This document shows positions 17,941 through 26,271 of a stretch of 43,445 nt of DNA, in pieces. The first letter of the stretch is position 1. Each line of letters begins with the position of its first letter. The DNA is taken from positions 1 through 43,445 of the forward strand of contig JAEZLJ010000034.1 in the NCBI GenBank assembly GCA_023415275.1, written 5' to 3'. Under the pieces are notes generated by a model. That model ran no database searches. It was not told the origin of the DNA and was given only the letters and a program-made list of their open reading frames with translations. This stretch comes from Bacteroidota bacterium. Its GTDB lineage: Bacteria; Bacteroidota; Bacteroidia; Chitinophagales; Chitinophagaceae. A program made the translations under genes and the position numbers.

Positions 17941-18630
17941 TTAATCCACATTGTACACTCCTGCCTGGGCCAGGTATTTATCGGCCTCCATGGTATAGGT
18001 GCTTTGTGGAAATTTAGTTTTTAATTCTTTATACAGGTCAATTGCTTGCTTCTTATCATTCAACACACGGTCTGCAAAATAAGCGGCCAGGAAAAGGTAT
18101 TCTGAAGAACCCTGTTCATCTGTTTCAAATTCGTGCGCTGCTTTTTTGTAATAGCTGAAAGCGTCGGCATTCTTTCCCTCTCCTGCATAAGCATCTGCCA
18201 GCAATTTATAAGAACGCGCCTTGATCTGCTCAGCATCGGTATCAAAATCCTTTAAAGCCTTTTCTGCCTTAGCGTAATCACCATTCTTCAGGTAAATGGT
18301 TCCGGCATAGAACCTGGCCATATTGCCTGCATCAGTACCACCATACTGGCTGATTACTTTCTCAAAACCAGGATATTGGCCATCTCCTTTCAGTGCTTTA
18401 TTTAAAGAATCGGCACGGTAGTATTCTTCTGCTTTGAAAATAGCCTCAGCAGCTTTTTTCTCTTTGGGTGCTTTAACCAGGTATTTATAGGCCAGGTATC
18501 CGCCTCCCAATACAATAATGGCAGCACATACCATCAATACCGGGCGATTATAACGGGCCCAGAAATCCTTTGCTCGTTCAACCACTTCTTCATTTTCAGC
18601 TTGGTGGCGTGGATGTTTTACTTCAGCCAT
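17941..18630 (-). CDS. YfgM-like single-span membrane TPR protein
   Basis: This 229-residue protein has a cytoplasmic N-terminus, one transmembrane helix at about 30-50 (PVLMVCAAIIVLGGGYLAYKY) and TPR-type helical repeats beyond it (MARFYAGTIYLKNGDYAKAEKAL, SYKLLADAYAGEGKNADAF, FLAAYFADRVLNDKKQAIDLY). This matches the TPR-like YfgM/DUF2133 group, periplasm-facing proteins that associate with the Sec translocon or envelope chaperones. It lies between pdhA and ribH with short gaps (34 and 10 bases). The specific partner in Bacteroidota is not known to me. Confidence 0.82.
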   Translation of the reverse strand: MAEVKHPRHQAENEEVVERAKDFWARYNRPVLMVCAAIIVLGGGYLAYKYLVKAPKEKKAAEAIFKAEEYYRADSLNKALKGDGQYPGFEKVISQYGGTDAGNMARFYAGTIYLKNGDYAKAEKALKDFDTDAEQIKARSYKLLADAYAGEGKNADAFSYYKKAAHEFETDEQGSSEYLFLAAYFADRVLNDKKQAIDLYKELKTKFPQSTYTMEADKYLAQAGVYNVD

Positions 18631-18664
18631 GAATATTCAATGTTTAATTTGGTGGAATAATTAA

Positions 18665-19660
18665 TTAATCCGTAATGAACGGATAGTTTTGGTCAACATA
18701 TACGTCTTTCAGCACTTCATCATCTGATGGCCATGGAGATTCTTCAGCAAATTTCACGCTTTCATCTACTGCATGGCTCACCCTTTCATTGATCTGGTTG
18801 ATCTCTTCCTGGGTGGCCAGCTTATTATCAACAATTGTCTTCAACAAAGCTGTAATAGGATCCTGGTTCTTGTATTCTTCAACTTCTTCTTTAGTGCGGT
18901 ATTTCTGAGGGTCAGATATGGAGTGACCTTTGTATCGATAGGTTTTGATCTCGAGTAAGGTAGGACCGCCTTTTTCCCTGGCTCTTTTTACAGCCCTTGA
19001 CACTCCTTCATGAACCGCTTCTGCACTCATGCCATCAATCACATCGGCAGGCATCTCATAGGCATCTGCCAGCTTGTAAATATCTGTAATGTTGGACGTG
19101 CGGCTTACAGAGGTACCCATTGCGTAATTGTTGTTCTCGCAAATGAATATCACAGGAAGTTTCCATAACATGGCCAGGTTAAACGTCTCATGCAGCATAC
19201 CCTGGCGGGCAGCTCCATCACCAAAGAAGGTCAGTACCACGTTATCTGTACCGCGGTATTGTTCTGCAAACGCAAGACCCGCACCGGTACCTATTTGGGC
19301 ACCTACAATTCCATGCCCCCCGTAAAAATTCTCTTTTTTGCCAAAAAAGTGCATGCTTCCACCCTTGCCTTTGGCACATCCTGTGGCTTTGCCATATAAT
19401 TCAGCCATGCAGGAATTCACGGAGATCCCCTTCGCAATGGCCAATCCATGGTCGCGGTAAGCAGTGATGAACATATCTTCAGGTCTAGTGGCGGTCATAC
19501 ATCCGGCGGCTATTGCTTCCTGCCCCACGTAGGCATGGAAAAAACCACGGATCTTACCTTCCATTTTATACTTTTCTTCTGCCATCAGCTCAAACTGGCG
19601 GATGAGCTGCATTAATTCGTACCAATACAGGTAGGTCTCTCTTGAAAATTTAGTAGCCAA
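18665..19660 (-). CDS. pdhA: Pyruvate dehydrogenase E1 component, alpha subunit
   Basis: This is the thiamine-diphosphate-binding alpha chain of the E1 heterotetramer that decarboxylates pyruvate. The ThDP motif runs FFGDGAARQGMLHE to ENNNYAMGT, and the substrate region has GKGGSMHFFGKKENFYGGHGIVGAQ cut to its key HFF and GGHGIVGAQ. I choose the TTG ending at 19660, giving MATKFSRETYLYWYELM, which fits Bacteroidota PdhA N-termini (331 residues). The frame extends to another TTG at 19681, but that codon lies inside the -7 box. pdhB is not next to it. It heads a minus-strand run with the YfgM-like gene, ribH, the LutA-like gene and the EVE gene. Branched-chain 2-oxoacid E1 alpha is a less likely alternative. 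Confidence 0.93.
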   Translation of the reverse strand: MATKFSRETYLYWYELMQLIRQFELMAEEKYKMEGKIRGFFHAYVGQEAIAAGCMTATRPEDMFITAYRDHGLAIAKGISVNSCMAELYGKATGCAKGKGGSMHFFGKKENFYGGHGIVGAQIGTGAGLAFAEQYRGTDNVVLTFFGDGAARQGMLHETFNLAMLWKLPVIFICENNNYAMGTSVSRTSNITDIYKLADAYEMPADVIDGMSAEAVHEGVSRAVKRAREKGGPTLLEIKTYRYKGHSISDPQKYRTKEEVEEYKNQDPITALLKTIVDNKLATQEEINQINERVSHAVDESVKFAEESPWPSDDEVLKDVYVDQNYPFITD

Positions 19661-19678
19661 GGCTGCAATTTTGAGCCG

Positions 19679-19686
19679 CAAAAATA
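19679..19686 (-). promoter_or_regulatory. -7 box (TATTTTTG) for the pdhA operon
   Basis: On the minus strand this reads TATTTTTG, an exact TAnnTTTG match, 18 bases before the proposed TTG start. Its position rules against the longer pdhA frame. Confidence 0.55.
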
Positions 19687-19835
19687 AGGGAATACCGCTT
19701 TAATATGTTGTTTATCATCCAGAGATTTCAGTTTTAGGACCCTCGGCTTACCTCATAAAGCATTTTTTGGCAATATTTTATGCCCAGAATACCCGGCTGC
19801 TATGTGTGGTTGTTATAGGATTTTATGATGTGGCC

Positions 19836-19843
19836 TACCTTTG
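19836..19843 (+). promoter_or_regulatory. -7 box (TACCTTTG) abutting the gene at 19848
   Basis: TACCTTTG ends 4 bases before the ATG at 19848; the -33-like TTGT at 19810-19813 is at a plausible distance. The transcript would be leaderless or nearly so. Confidence 0.5.
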
Positions 19844-19847
19844 CCCC

Positions 19848-20363
19848 ATGAACCTAGAATATAAAGAATTGTTGCCGGATAATTTTTCTGCCAGCAGTAA
19901 AGTATGGATTTATCAAAGCTCCAGGCTGTTCACCTTGTCAGAAGCCCTGGAAATAGAAACCCTGTTGAATAAATTTGCAGTGGAATGGCGTTCACATGGC
20001 GCTGAAGTCAATGCCTACTGTAACCTCTTTTTTGGCCAGTTCATTATATTAATGGCTGATGAGTCAGAAGTTGGCGTTGGCGGCTGCAGCACCGATTCTT
20101 CTGTTCGATTTATAAAAGAACTGGGTGAAAGATTTGGAGTTGACTTTTTGAACCGCACCAACCTTGCCTTCGTGATAAAGGAAAAAATACAAATCCTGCC
20201 TATTACCCAATTGTCATATGCTTATGAAAACGGGTTTATTACTAATGACACATTGTTCTTTAATAACCTGGTATCCACCAAAGAAGCATTGGAGACAAAT
20301 TGGATCATTCCAATCAAGGAATCATGGCTGGCATCAAGGTTGCCCTCTCAGGTGAATTCTTAA
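19848..20363 (+). CDS. Uncharacterised Bacteroidota protein (often labelled ABC transporter ATPase)
   Basis: This is a 171-residue soluble protein. I recognise the overall pattern (VWIYQSSRLFTLSEALEIETLLNKFAVEWRSHG split at its centre, FGQFIILMADESEVGVGGCSTDSSVRFIKELG) as a Bacteroidota family that databases sometimes name 'ABC transporter ATPase'. No Walker A or ABC signature is present, so that name is not supported. The conserved GGCSTDSS stretch could be functional, but no activity is known to me. The ATG at 19848 is preferred over the frame back to a TTG at 19767 because a -7 box lies between. Its stop codon overlaps the stop of the convergent TonB receptor gene by 4 bases. Confidence 0.78.
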   Translation: MNLEYKELLPDNFSASSKVWIYQSSRLFTLSEALEIETLLNKFAVEWRSHGAEVNAYCNLFFGQFIILMADESEVGVGGCSTDSSVRFIKELGERFGVDFLNRTNLAFVIKEKIQILPITQLSYAYENGFITNDTLFFNNLVSTKEALETNWIIPIKESWLASRLPSQVNS

Positions 20364-22768
20364 TGTGCGGGTGTTGAATTACTAATAGCATTCTTTAATG
20401 CAGCCATTTTCTTGTGGCTTCCCTTATTTGAAAACACATAAGAAAGTGTAAGCCGGTAATTCCTGGTTTGGGAAGTATTATAGTTTTCCTGGGTAAAGCC
20501 TGGACCATTTGTAATGGTCCTGTTTTCCTGTTCCAGGAATGGATCTGTAACATTAAGATTGATAATAAATTTCTTCTCCAGCATTTTTGCCTGCAGTCCA
20601 AAACTCATACCCAAGGAAGTTTTGGTGGTTCCCTGCGGGTTGGCAAAGCGGTTATAGTTTATACTACCCGTAGCGCTAAGGATATCCTTCCAATTGTAAT
20701 TACTGTTTATATTAAATGAAAGAGAAGCTCCGTCTTTAAATTTCCTGTTTTCCTTATCATAGGTACTATACACCATATAGGAATAATGGCCACTCATATT
20801 TAGCTTTATCCTTTGGTACAGGGTAAAGCCATTCCAGGTACTGATCTCATATTCCTTGCTTCCACTTATGTTTTGCCAGGTAAGTTCCTGTGGACCAATT
20901 CGTAACTGGCTGAAAACTTCTTCTGCCTGGTTATAACCAATGGCAATATTGCTGTACGACCCATTTTTTGATTTGCCCAGCACCACATCGAAGTTGTGGG
21001 AAAGGGATGGTTTGAGTCCAGGATTGCCATACCTGATATTAAACTGGTCTGAAGAATCAACGGTGGGATTCAATTCGTTAACTCCGGGACGGCGAATGGT
21101 TCTGCGGTAAGAGAAATTTAAAGAATAGGTTTTATCCCAGTTTTTAGTCAGCCTTCCAAAGGGCAGGTAATTCCAATAGGTGTTTTTTTCAATGGAGTTG
21201 GTTTTATGTAAATCAAATTTTATGCTGGTCTGCTCTGCCGCCAGGCCTGCTGAAATGTTCCATTCCTCTCCTATCTTTCGTTTGATGGAACCACGCACAT
21301 TAGTGATATCCTGGTAATAAATAAAATGATTGGTGAGGGCATTCAATGATTCCCAGATCATACGGGCCACATTAAAAACCGAAGCCTCCGAATTCATACC
21401 AGCACGGGTACTGTTATAGAAGCTTCCAAGAGAAATAAAAGTTTTTTGATTAGCAAGTGGCAACTCATAACTCAGGCGGATATTTTTCCCATTAAAAATA
21501 TTATGAGTATCCTGGTTTTGCGTGGAATCCTTACCGGTAGCGCTATGGTCGGGATTAAAATATTCTTCATAAAACACCCTGGTATTTCTGTTCTCTGACC
21601 TGTACACATTAGTGATCATTTGGAAGGTTTCCCCTGCACGTTTTGTCCTGGCGGTATAACTCAAGGTGATACCGGGATTTATATTTTCACCACTGCTTTG
21701 TATGGATCTGTCAAACAGTTTTGTGATTTCCCCAACGTCATTCCGGCCAATGTATTCAAGATTATTATGATTTTCAAAATTGTTTTGATTGTATTGCAAA
21801 ACAAGATTCAGGTTATGATATTTATTCACGTCATAATTAATGGAAGTGCGAACGTTGGGCCTCAGGTTTTCATTTCTGTACAGGTTTCCTGAATACAGTG
21901 TAGAATGATTATTATAGATCCTGTTATAAAAACCATGACCACTATAATTATTGTTTCCGGCGCCAGCTTGCAAAGACACTGAAAGGCCTTGCTTACGGTA
22001 ATGAACGCTCAGGTTTCCTCCCTTTTCTCCCCTTGTGCCTGCATAAGTGCTGATGCGGCCATTAATACCTATACTTCCTTTTCTTGTTACAATATTGATC
22101 ACCCCTCCTTCTTCCCCGGCATATTGGGGAGGAGGATTGGTCATGACTTCAATTCTTTCAATAGAACTTCCCGGCATAGATTCCAGTAGATCCTGTAATT
22201 GTTCCAGGTTTAATTCTACAGGTTTATCGTCTACCAAGATCTTCGGTGTTTTTCCTCTCACCATTAATTTACCTGAGGGATCTTTTGAGATCAATGGAAT
22301 ATTGGCCAGCAGGTCACTGGCATTACTTCCTGCACTGAGCGCAGACTCACCGGCATTGAACATAATATTTCCATCTTTACTTTGTATCAATGGTTTTTCC
22401 GCATACACAATGATGGCATCAAGGCCCGGAGCTGCATTTTGTTTCAGAACGATATCATTCAGGTTAAAATCAAAACGTTCCAAACGGAAATTAATACTAT
22501 CCAATACGACAGTTTGCAATCCTGTATAAGACAGTTTAAGCTTGTATAAGCCAAAGGGAACCTGGTTAAATTCGAAATCGCCATTTGGTCCTGCAATTCC
22601 CGTTTTGGCATGGGTGGAATCAACATAGGGTATTAATAAAACTGTAGCTCCAGCCAGGGCTTTTCTTTGTTCATCTACCACTGAACCCGTTAACAATCCC
22701 AGGTTTTTATCCTGTGCCCAGCCGTTTAAAAAGCTTGTTATCAAGACCAATACCACTAAACGCTTCAT
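20360..22768 (-). CDS. TonB-dependent receptor-like outer-membrane beta-barrel protein (OMP_b-brl_3 type)
   Basis: This is a protein of about 802 residues. It has a signal peptide (MKRLVVLVLITSFLNGWAQ), a carboxypeptidase-regulatory-like domain at about 25-110 (GLLTGSVVDEQRKALAGATVLL) and a plug-like domain at about 125-230 (SDLLANIPLISKDPSGKLMVRG, KILVDDKPVEL, IERIEVMTNPPPQYAGEEGG). The rest is an outer-membrane barrel of the OMP_b-brl_3 family. This group is related to TonB receptors but distinct from SusC and has no SusD next door. The ATG at 22768 is the likely start; the upstream TTG at 22777 is inside the -7 box. The ligand is unknown. It is a single-gene unit, divergent from miaB. Confidence 0.9.
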   Translation of the reverse strand: MKRLVVLVLITSFLNGWAQDKNLGLLTGSVVDEQRKALAGATVLLIPYVDSTHAKTGIAGPNGDFEFNQVPFGLYKLKLSYTGLQTVVLDSINFRLERFDFNLNDIVLKQNAAPGLDAIIVYAEKPLIQSKDGNIMFNAGESALSAGSNASDLLANIPLISKDPSGKLMVRGKTPKILVDDKPVELNLEQLQDLLESMPGSSIERIEVMTNPPPQYAGEEGGVINIVTRKGSIGINGRISTYAGTRGEKGGNLSVHYRKQGLSVSLQAGAGNNNYSGHGFYNRIYNNHSTLYSGNLYRNENLRPNVRTSINYDVNKYHNLNLVLQYNQNNFENHNNLEYIGRNDVGEITKLFDRSIQSSGENINPGITLSYTARTKRAGETFQMITNVYRSENRNTRVFYEEYFNPDHSATGKDSTQNQDTHNIFNGKNIRLSYELPLANQKTFISLGSFYNSTRAGMNSEASVFNVARMIWESLNALTNHFIYYQDITNVRGSIKRKIGEEWNISAGLAAEQTSIKFDLHKTNSIEKNTYWNYLPFGRLTKNWDKTYSLNFSYRRTIRRPGVNELNPTVDSSDQFNIRYGNPGLKPSLSHNFDVVLGKSKNGSYSNIAIGYNQAEEVFSQLRIGPQELTWQNISGSKEYEISTWNGFTLYQRIKLNMSGHYSYMVYSTYDKENRKFKDGASLSFNINSNYNWKDILSATGSINYNRFANPQGTTKTSLGMSFGLQAKMLEKKFIINLNVTDPFLEQENRTITNGPGFTQENYNTSQTRNYRLTLSYVFSNKGSHKKMAALKNAISNSTPAH

Positions 22769-22774
22769 TGCTTT

Positions 22775-22782
22775 CAAAGGTA
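22775..22782 (-). promoter_or_regulatory. -7 box (TACCTTTG) abutting the TonB receptor-like gene
   Basis: On the minus strand this reads TACCTTTG and ends 6 bases before the ATG at 22768, predicting a leaderless or very short leader. Confidence 0.55.
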
Positions 22783-22945
22783 GCCACCTGGAAACAGAAC
22801 ATTACCAATGATCAAAAAAGAACAAACTATTCAAATGGTAGCAGTAACACAGGTACAGAAGCTTCAGCAGTATTCACTTTCCCTTTTTGATCTGTAAGTG
22901 ATTTCTTAAAATCTGACATACTGTCACACCCATAGCTTTATTAGT

Positions 22946-22953
22946 TATCTTTG
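22946..22953 (+). promoter_or_regulatory. -7 box (TATCTTTG) for the miaB operon
   Basis: Exact TAnnTTTG match 20 bases upstream of the miaB ATG at 22974. No convincing -33 element was seen. Confidence 0.5.
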
Positions 22954-22973
22954 CAGCCAATTTTAGAGCAATT

Positions 22974-24431
22974 ATGTTTGATATAGCAACCACTAAGGTG
23001 CATGATGAGGCCAGGCAGGGAGAAGCTTTTGCTCCCTTTGAGAATGACCCTAATTTATACAAGCGCCGATTTTATATTGAGAGTTATGGCTGCCAGATGA
23101 ATTTCAGCGATAGTGAGATCGTGGCTTCCATTTTGTCTGCAGAAGGATTTGGGGCTACCCGCAATTTTGAAGAGGCTGATTTGATATTATTGAATACCTG
23201 TTCTATCAGGGAGAAGGCAGAACAAACTGTGAGAAAACGCCTGACGGAATTTAAAAAATTGAAAAAAGGCCGGCCTGCTACCTTGATCGGAGTTTTAGGC
23301 TGCATGGCAGAGCGTTTGAAATCTAAATTTTTAGAGGAAGAAAAGCTGGTGGATATAGTGGTTGGCCCGGATGCTTATCGCACCTTGCCCCAGTTGATTG
23401 AAGAAGCAGACGGAGGCCAGAAAGGTGTGAACGTGCTGTTGAGCCGTGACGAAACCTATGCCGATATTTCCCCTGTCAGGTTAAATAGTAATGGCATTAC
23501 AGCCTTCGTAAGCATAATGAGGGGTTGTAATAATATGTGCTCTTTTTGCGTGGTACCTTTTACCCGGGGAAGAGAAAGGAGCCGTGATGCTCAAAGTATT
23601 CTTAAAGAATGCAGGGAATTATTCGAATCAGGTTATAAGGAAGTTACCCTGCTGGGTCAAAATGTTGACAGTTACTATTTTATTCCAGGCCAGGAAAACT
23701 CAGGTGAAAATTCCCTGGCTAATGGACCTGCTCAACCAGGTGCTGTAAACTTTGCGCGTCTTTTAGAAATGGTGGCCCAGATCTCTCCTGATCTGCGTGT
23801 GCGTTTTTCCACCTCTCATCCTAAAGATATTACAGAAGAGGTGTTGCAAACCATGGCTCAATACGAGAACATCTGTAAATACATTCACCTGCCACTTCAA
23901 AGCGGGTCTACCAGAGTGCTGCAGTTAATGAACCGCAGCTATACAAGAGAATGGTATAAGAATAAAGTAGAAAGGATCAGGGAGGTCCTTCCCGGGTGCG
24001 GTATCAGTTCTGATATCATTGCTGGATTTTGTACAGAAACCGAACAGGACCACCAGGATACACTGGACATGATGGAATTTGCCCGGTATGATATGAGCTA
24101 TATGTTCTTCTATAGTGAAAGGCCAGGCACCCTTGCGCAACGCAGGTATGCTGATGATGTGCCTTTGGAGGTTAAAAAAAGAAGGTTGCAGGAGATCGTG
24201 GAGGTGCAAAACCGCTTGTCCCTGGAAAGCAATCAGAAGGATCTTGGCAAAACCTTTAAGGTGTTGATAGAATCTGTGTCCAAAAAAAGCGATGCTCATT
24301 GGATGGGCAGGTCAGGTGAAAATAAGGTCATTGTTTTCCCTAAAGGAACCTCTGAACATCAGCCCGGCGACTATGTTCATGTAAAAGTGAATGAGTGCAC
24401 CCAGGCCACGTTATTAGGTGAATTAGTTTAA
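22974..24431 (+). CDS. miaB: tRNA-2-methylthio-N6-dimethylallyladenosine synthase
   Basis: This radical-SAM methylthiotransferase converts i6A37 to ms2i6A37 in tRNAs that read UNN codons. The N-terminal MTTase domain binds the auxiliary cluster through Cys40 (ESYGCQMN), Cys76 (LLNTCSIRE) and Cys110 (GVLGCMAE). The radical-SAM cluster uses Cys185, Cys189 and Cys192 in RGCNNMCSFCVVPFTRGRE. A TRAM domain closes the protein (about 410-480). At 485 residues it is slightly longer than E. coli MiaB (474). It is the first gene of a five-gene plus-strand operon, 9 bases before the sigma-54 activator. Confidence 0.97.
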   Translation: MFDIATTKVHDEARQGEAFAPFENDPNLYKRRFYIESYGCQMNFSDSEIVASILSAEGFGATRNFEEADLILLNTCSIREKAEQTVRKRLTEFKKLKKGRPATLIGVLGCMAERLKSKFLEEEKLVDIVVGPDAYRTLPQLIEEADGGQKGVNVLLSRDETYADISPVRLNSNGITAFVSIMRGCNNMCSFCVVPFTRGRERSRDAQSILKECRELFESGYKEVTLLGQNVDSYYFIPGQENSGENSLANGPAQPGAVNFARLLEMVAQISPDLRVRFSTSHPKDITEEVLQTMAQYENICKYIHLPLQSGSTRVLQLMNRSYTREWYKNKVERIREVLPGCGISSDIIAGFCTETEQDHQDTLDMMEFARYDMSYMFFYSERPGTLAQRRYADDVPLEVKKRRLQEIVEVQNRLSLESNQKDLGKTFKVLIESVSKKSDAHWMGRSGENKVIVFPKGTSEHQPGDYVHVKVNECTQATLLGELV

Positions 24432-24440
24432 ACCAATAGA

Positions 24441-25679
24441 ATGGATCTACAAAGTATCAAAAACAGGTTTGGAATTATTGGCAACTCACCCGCATTGAAC
24501 TATGCCTTGCAGGTGGCTACACAAGTGGCCAATACAGATTTGACAGTTTTAATATCCGGTGAAAGTGGTGTAGGTAAAGAGGCTTTTTCACATATCATAC
24601 ATTCCCTTTCATCCCGTAAGCACAATCCTTTTATTGCCGTTAACTGCGGAGCCATTCCGGAAGGTACTATTGACTCGGAATTGTTTGGCCATGAGAAAGG
24701 CTCTTTTACAGGCGCAGCTGACAGCCGTAAAGGATATTTTGAAACCGTCAACAGCGGTACTATATTCCTTGATGAAATTGGAGAAATGCCATTGGGTACC
24801 CAGGCCAGGTTGCTTCGTGTATTGGAAAGCGGTGAATTTATCAGGGTAGGCTCTTCTAAAGTGCAAAAGACTGATGTGCGCGTGATAGCGGCTACCAATA
24901 AAGATCTGCTTCAATTAGTGCAGCAAAACAAATTCAGGGAAGATCTTTATTATCGCCTCAATACAGTTCCCATCAGGGTGCCTTCCCTGCGTGACCGTAA
25001 AGAAGACATTCCCCTGTTGTTCCGCAAATTCGCAGTGGACTTTGCCGAGCGTTATAAAACCTCACCTGTACAATTGGATGATGAAGCCCGCCAGGCATTG
25101 ATGAATTATTCTTTCCCAGGGAACATCAGGGAGCTAAAGAATATTGCAGAGCAGATATCTGTACTTGCGGTGGACAGGCACATCAATGCTAAAGAACTCA
25201 ATAGATTCCTGCCAGAGACCAACAATAATCGTCTCCCGGTTCTTGCGCATGTAAATGGTCATGAATCTCATGAATTCAATAATGAAAGGGATATCCTGTA
25301 CAAACTCTTTTTTGACATGAAAAGGGATGTTACAGAGTTAAAAAGATTATTCTTCGAGGTAATGCAAAACCCTTCATTGGCGCATCAAAATCCTTCATTT
25401 TTGAATGAGGTTAAAGAATTGCAAACATCAGATATACCAGCCCCGGTTTTAGTATCTTCAAATGTGCCTTCTCCATCACAACCGGTGGTGATGCATGCCG
25501 GCGATATTCATGAACATGAGGAAGTGGAAGAAAGCCTGAACATCATGGATAAGGAAAAAGAGCTTATTATAAAGGCCCTGAAAAAGCACAGGGGCAAAAG
25601 AAAGGATGCAGCTATGGACCTGGGCATCAGCGAAAGAACCTTATACCGTAAGTTGAAGGAATATGATATTGACCAATAA
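24441..25679 (+). CDS. Sigma-54-dependent transcriptional activator without sensory domain
   Basis: This 412-residue protein starts directly with the AAA+ sigma-54 interaction domain. Walker A is GESGVGKE (40-47), the sigma-54 contact loop reads GSFTGA (87-92, usually GAFTGA), and Walker B is GTIFLDEIGE (106-115). The arginine finger region is FREDLYYRLNTVPIRVPSLRDR. A linker of about 100 residues follows, then a C-terminal Fis-type helix-turn-helix (KRKDAAMDLGISERTLYRKLKEYDID). There is no receiver, PAS or GAF domain, so control must come through another protein, expression level or DNA context. It lies between miaB and lptE and overlaps no known partner kinase. Its targets are not visible from this window. 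Confidence 0.92.
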   Translation: MDLQSIKNRFGIIGNSPALNYALQVATQVANTDLTVLISGESGVGKEAFSHIIHSLSSRKHNPFIAVNCGAIPEGTIDSELFGHEKGSFTGAADSRKGYFETVNSGTIFLDEIGEMPLGTQARLLRVLESGEFIRVGSSKVQKTDVRVIAATNKDLLQLVQQNKFREDLYYRLNTVPIRVPSLRDRKEDIPLLFRKFAVDFAERYKTSPVQLDDEARQALMNYSFPGNIRELKNIAEQISVLAVDRHINAKELNRFLPETNNNRLPVLAHVNGHESHEFNNERDILYKLFFDMKRDVTELKRLFFEVMQNPSLAHQNPSFLNEVKELQTSDIPAPVLVSSNVPSPSQPVVMHAGDIHEHEEVEESLNIMDKEKELIIKALKKHRGKRKDAAMDLGISERTLYRKLKEYDIDQ

Positions 25680-25719
25680 CCCAATGCCTCACATGAATGG
25701 CAGGAAGAAAAATAATAGT

Positions 25720-26259
25720 ATGCGTGTAAGATCTAAAATTTTCTTATTCCTCTTAGCCGGAACCTTATTGACCTTTTTAAATCTCAGTTTTTCCTCCTGC
25801 GGTATTTATAGCTTTAATGATGTAGGTACCATACCTGATAGCATTAAAACAGTTAGAGTGAACTTTATTGAGAACAGGGCTCCCTATGTAAATCCGCAAT
25901 TAAGTCCTACACTCACAGACAGGTTAAAACAAAAGATCACCAGCCAGACCAGGCTTTCCAGCACCACCAACGATAATGCTAACTGGGATATCAGTGGCAG
26001 TATCACCGATTATTCGGTGAGCACTTCCGGGGTTACCAATACCAATGGGCGTGCCCAATCTTCATTGAACAGGCTCACCGTCTCTGTGCATATTATCCTG
26101 AATAATCAGCTTTCCAGCCAGGTGCAGGAATTTGACATCAGCCGGAGTTTTGATTTTGATTCCAATAAAAGTCTTCAGCAGGCAGAGGCTGGCTTATTGG
26201 ATGAAATGATCCGTAACCTCACCGACGAAATTTTCAATCGTATATTTTCCAATTGGTAG
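25720..26259 (+). CDS. lptE: LPS-assembly lipoprotein LptE
   Basis: This is the outer-membrane lipoprotein that plugs the LptD barrel and helps deliver lipopolysaccharide to the cell surface. A lipoprotein signal (IFLFLLAGTLLTFLNLSF then SSC) leads into CGIYSFNDVGTIPDSIKTV, the typical opening of Bacteroidota LptE. The mature part has the family pattern of beta strands and helix (ITSQTRLSSTTNDNANWDI, SITDYSVS, RLTVSVHIILNN). I use the ATG at 25720; in-frame ATGs at 25684 and 25693 are possible and would lengthen the n-region. It follows the sigma-54 activator closely, as expected for an operon. Confidence 0.87.
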   Translation: MRVRSKIFLFLLAGTLLTFLNLSFSSCGIYSFNDVGTIPDSIKTVRVNFIENRAPYVNPQLSPTLTDRLKQKITSQTRLSSTTNDNANWDISGSITDYSVSTSGVTNTNGRAQSSLNRLTVSVHIILNNQLSSQVQEFDISRSFDFDSNKSLQQAEAGLLDEMIRNLTDEIFNRIFSNW

Positions 26260-26271
26260 TAAATTGCCGAC

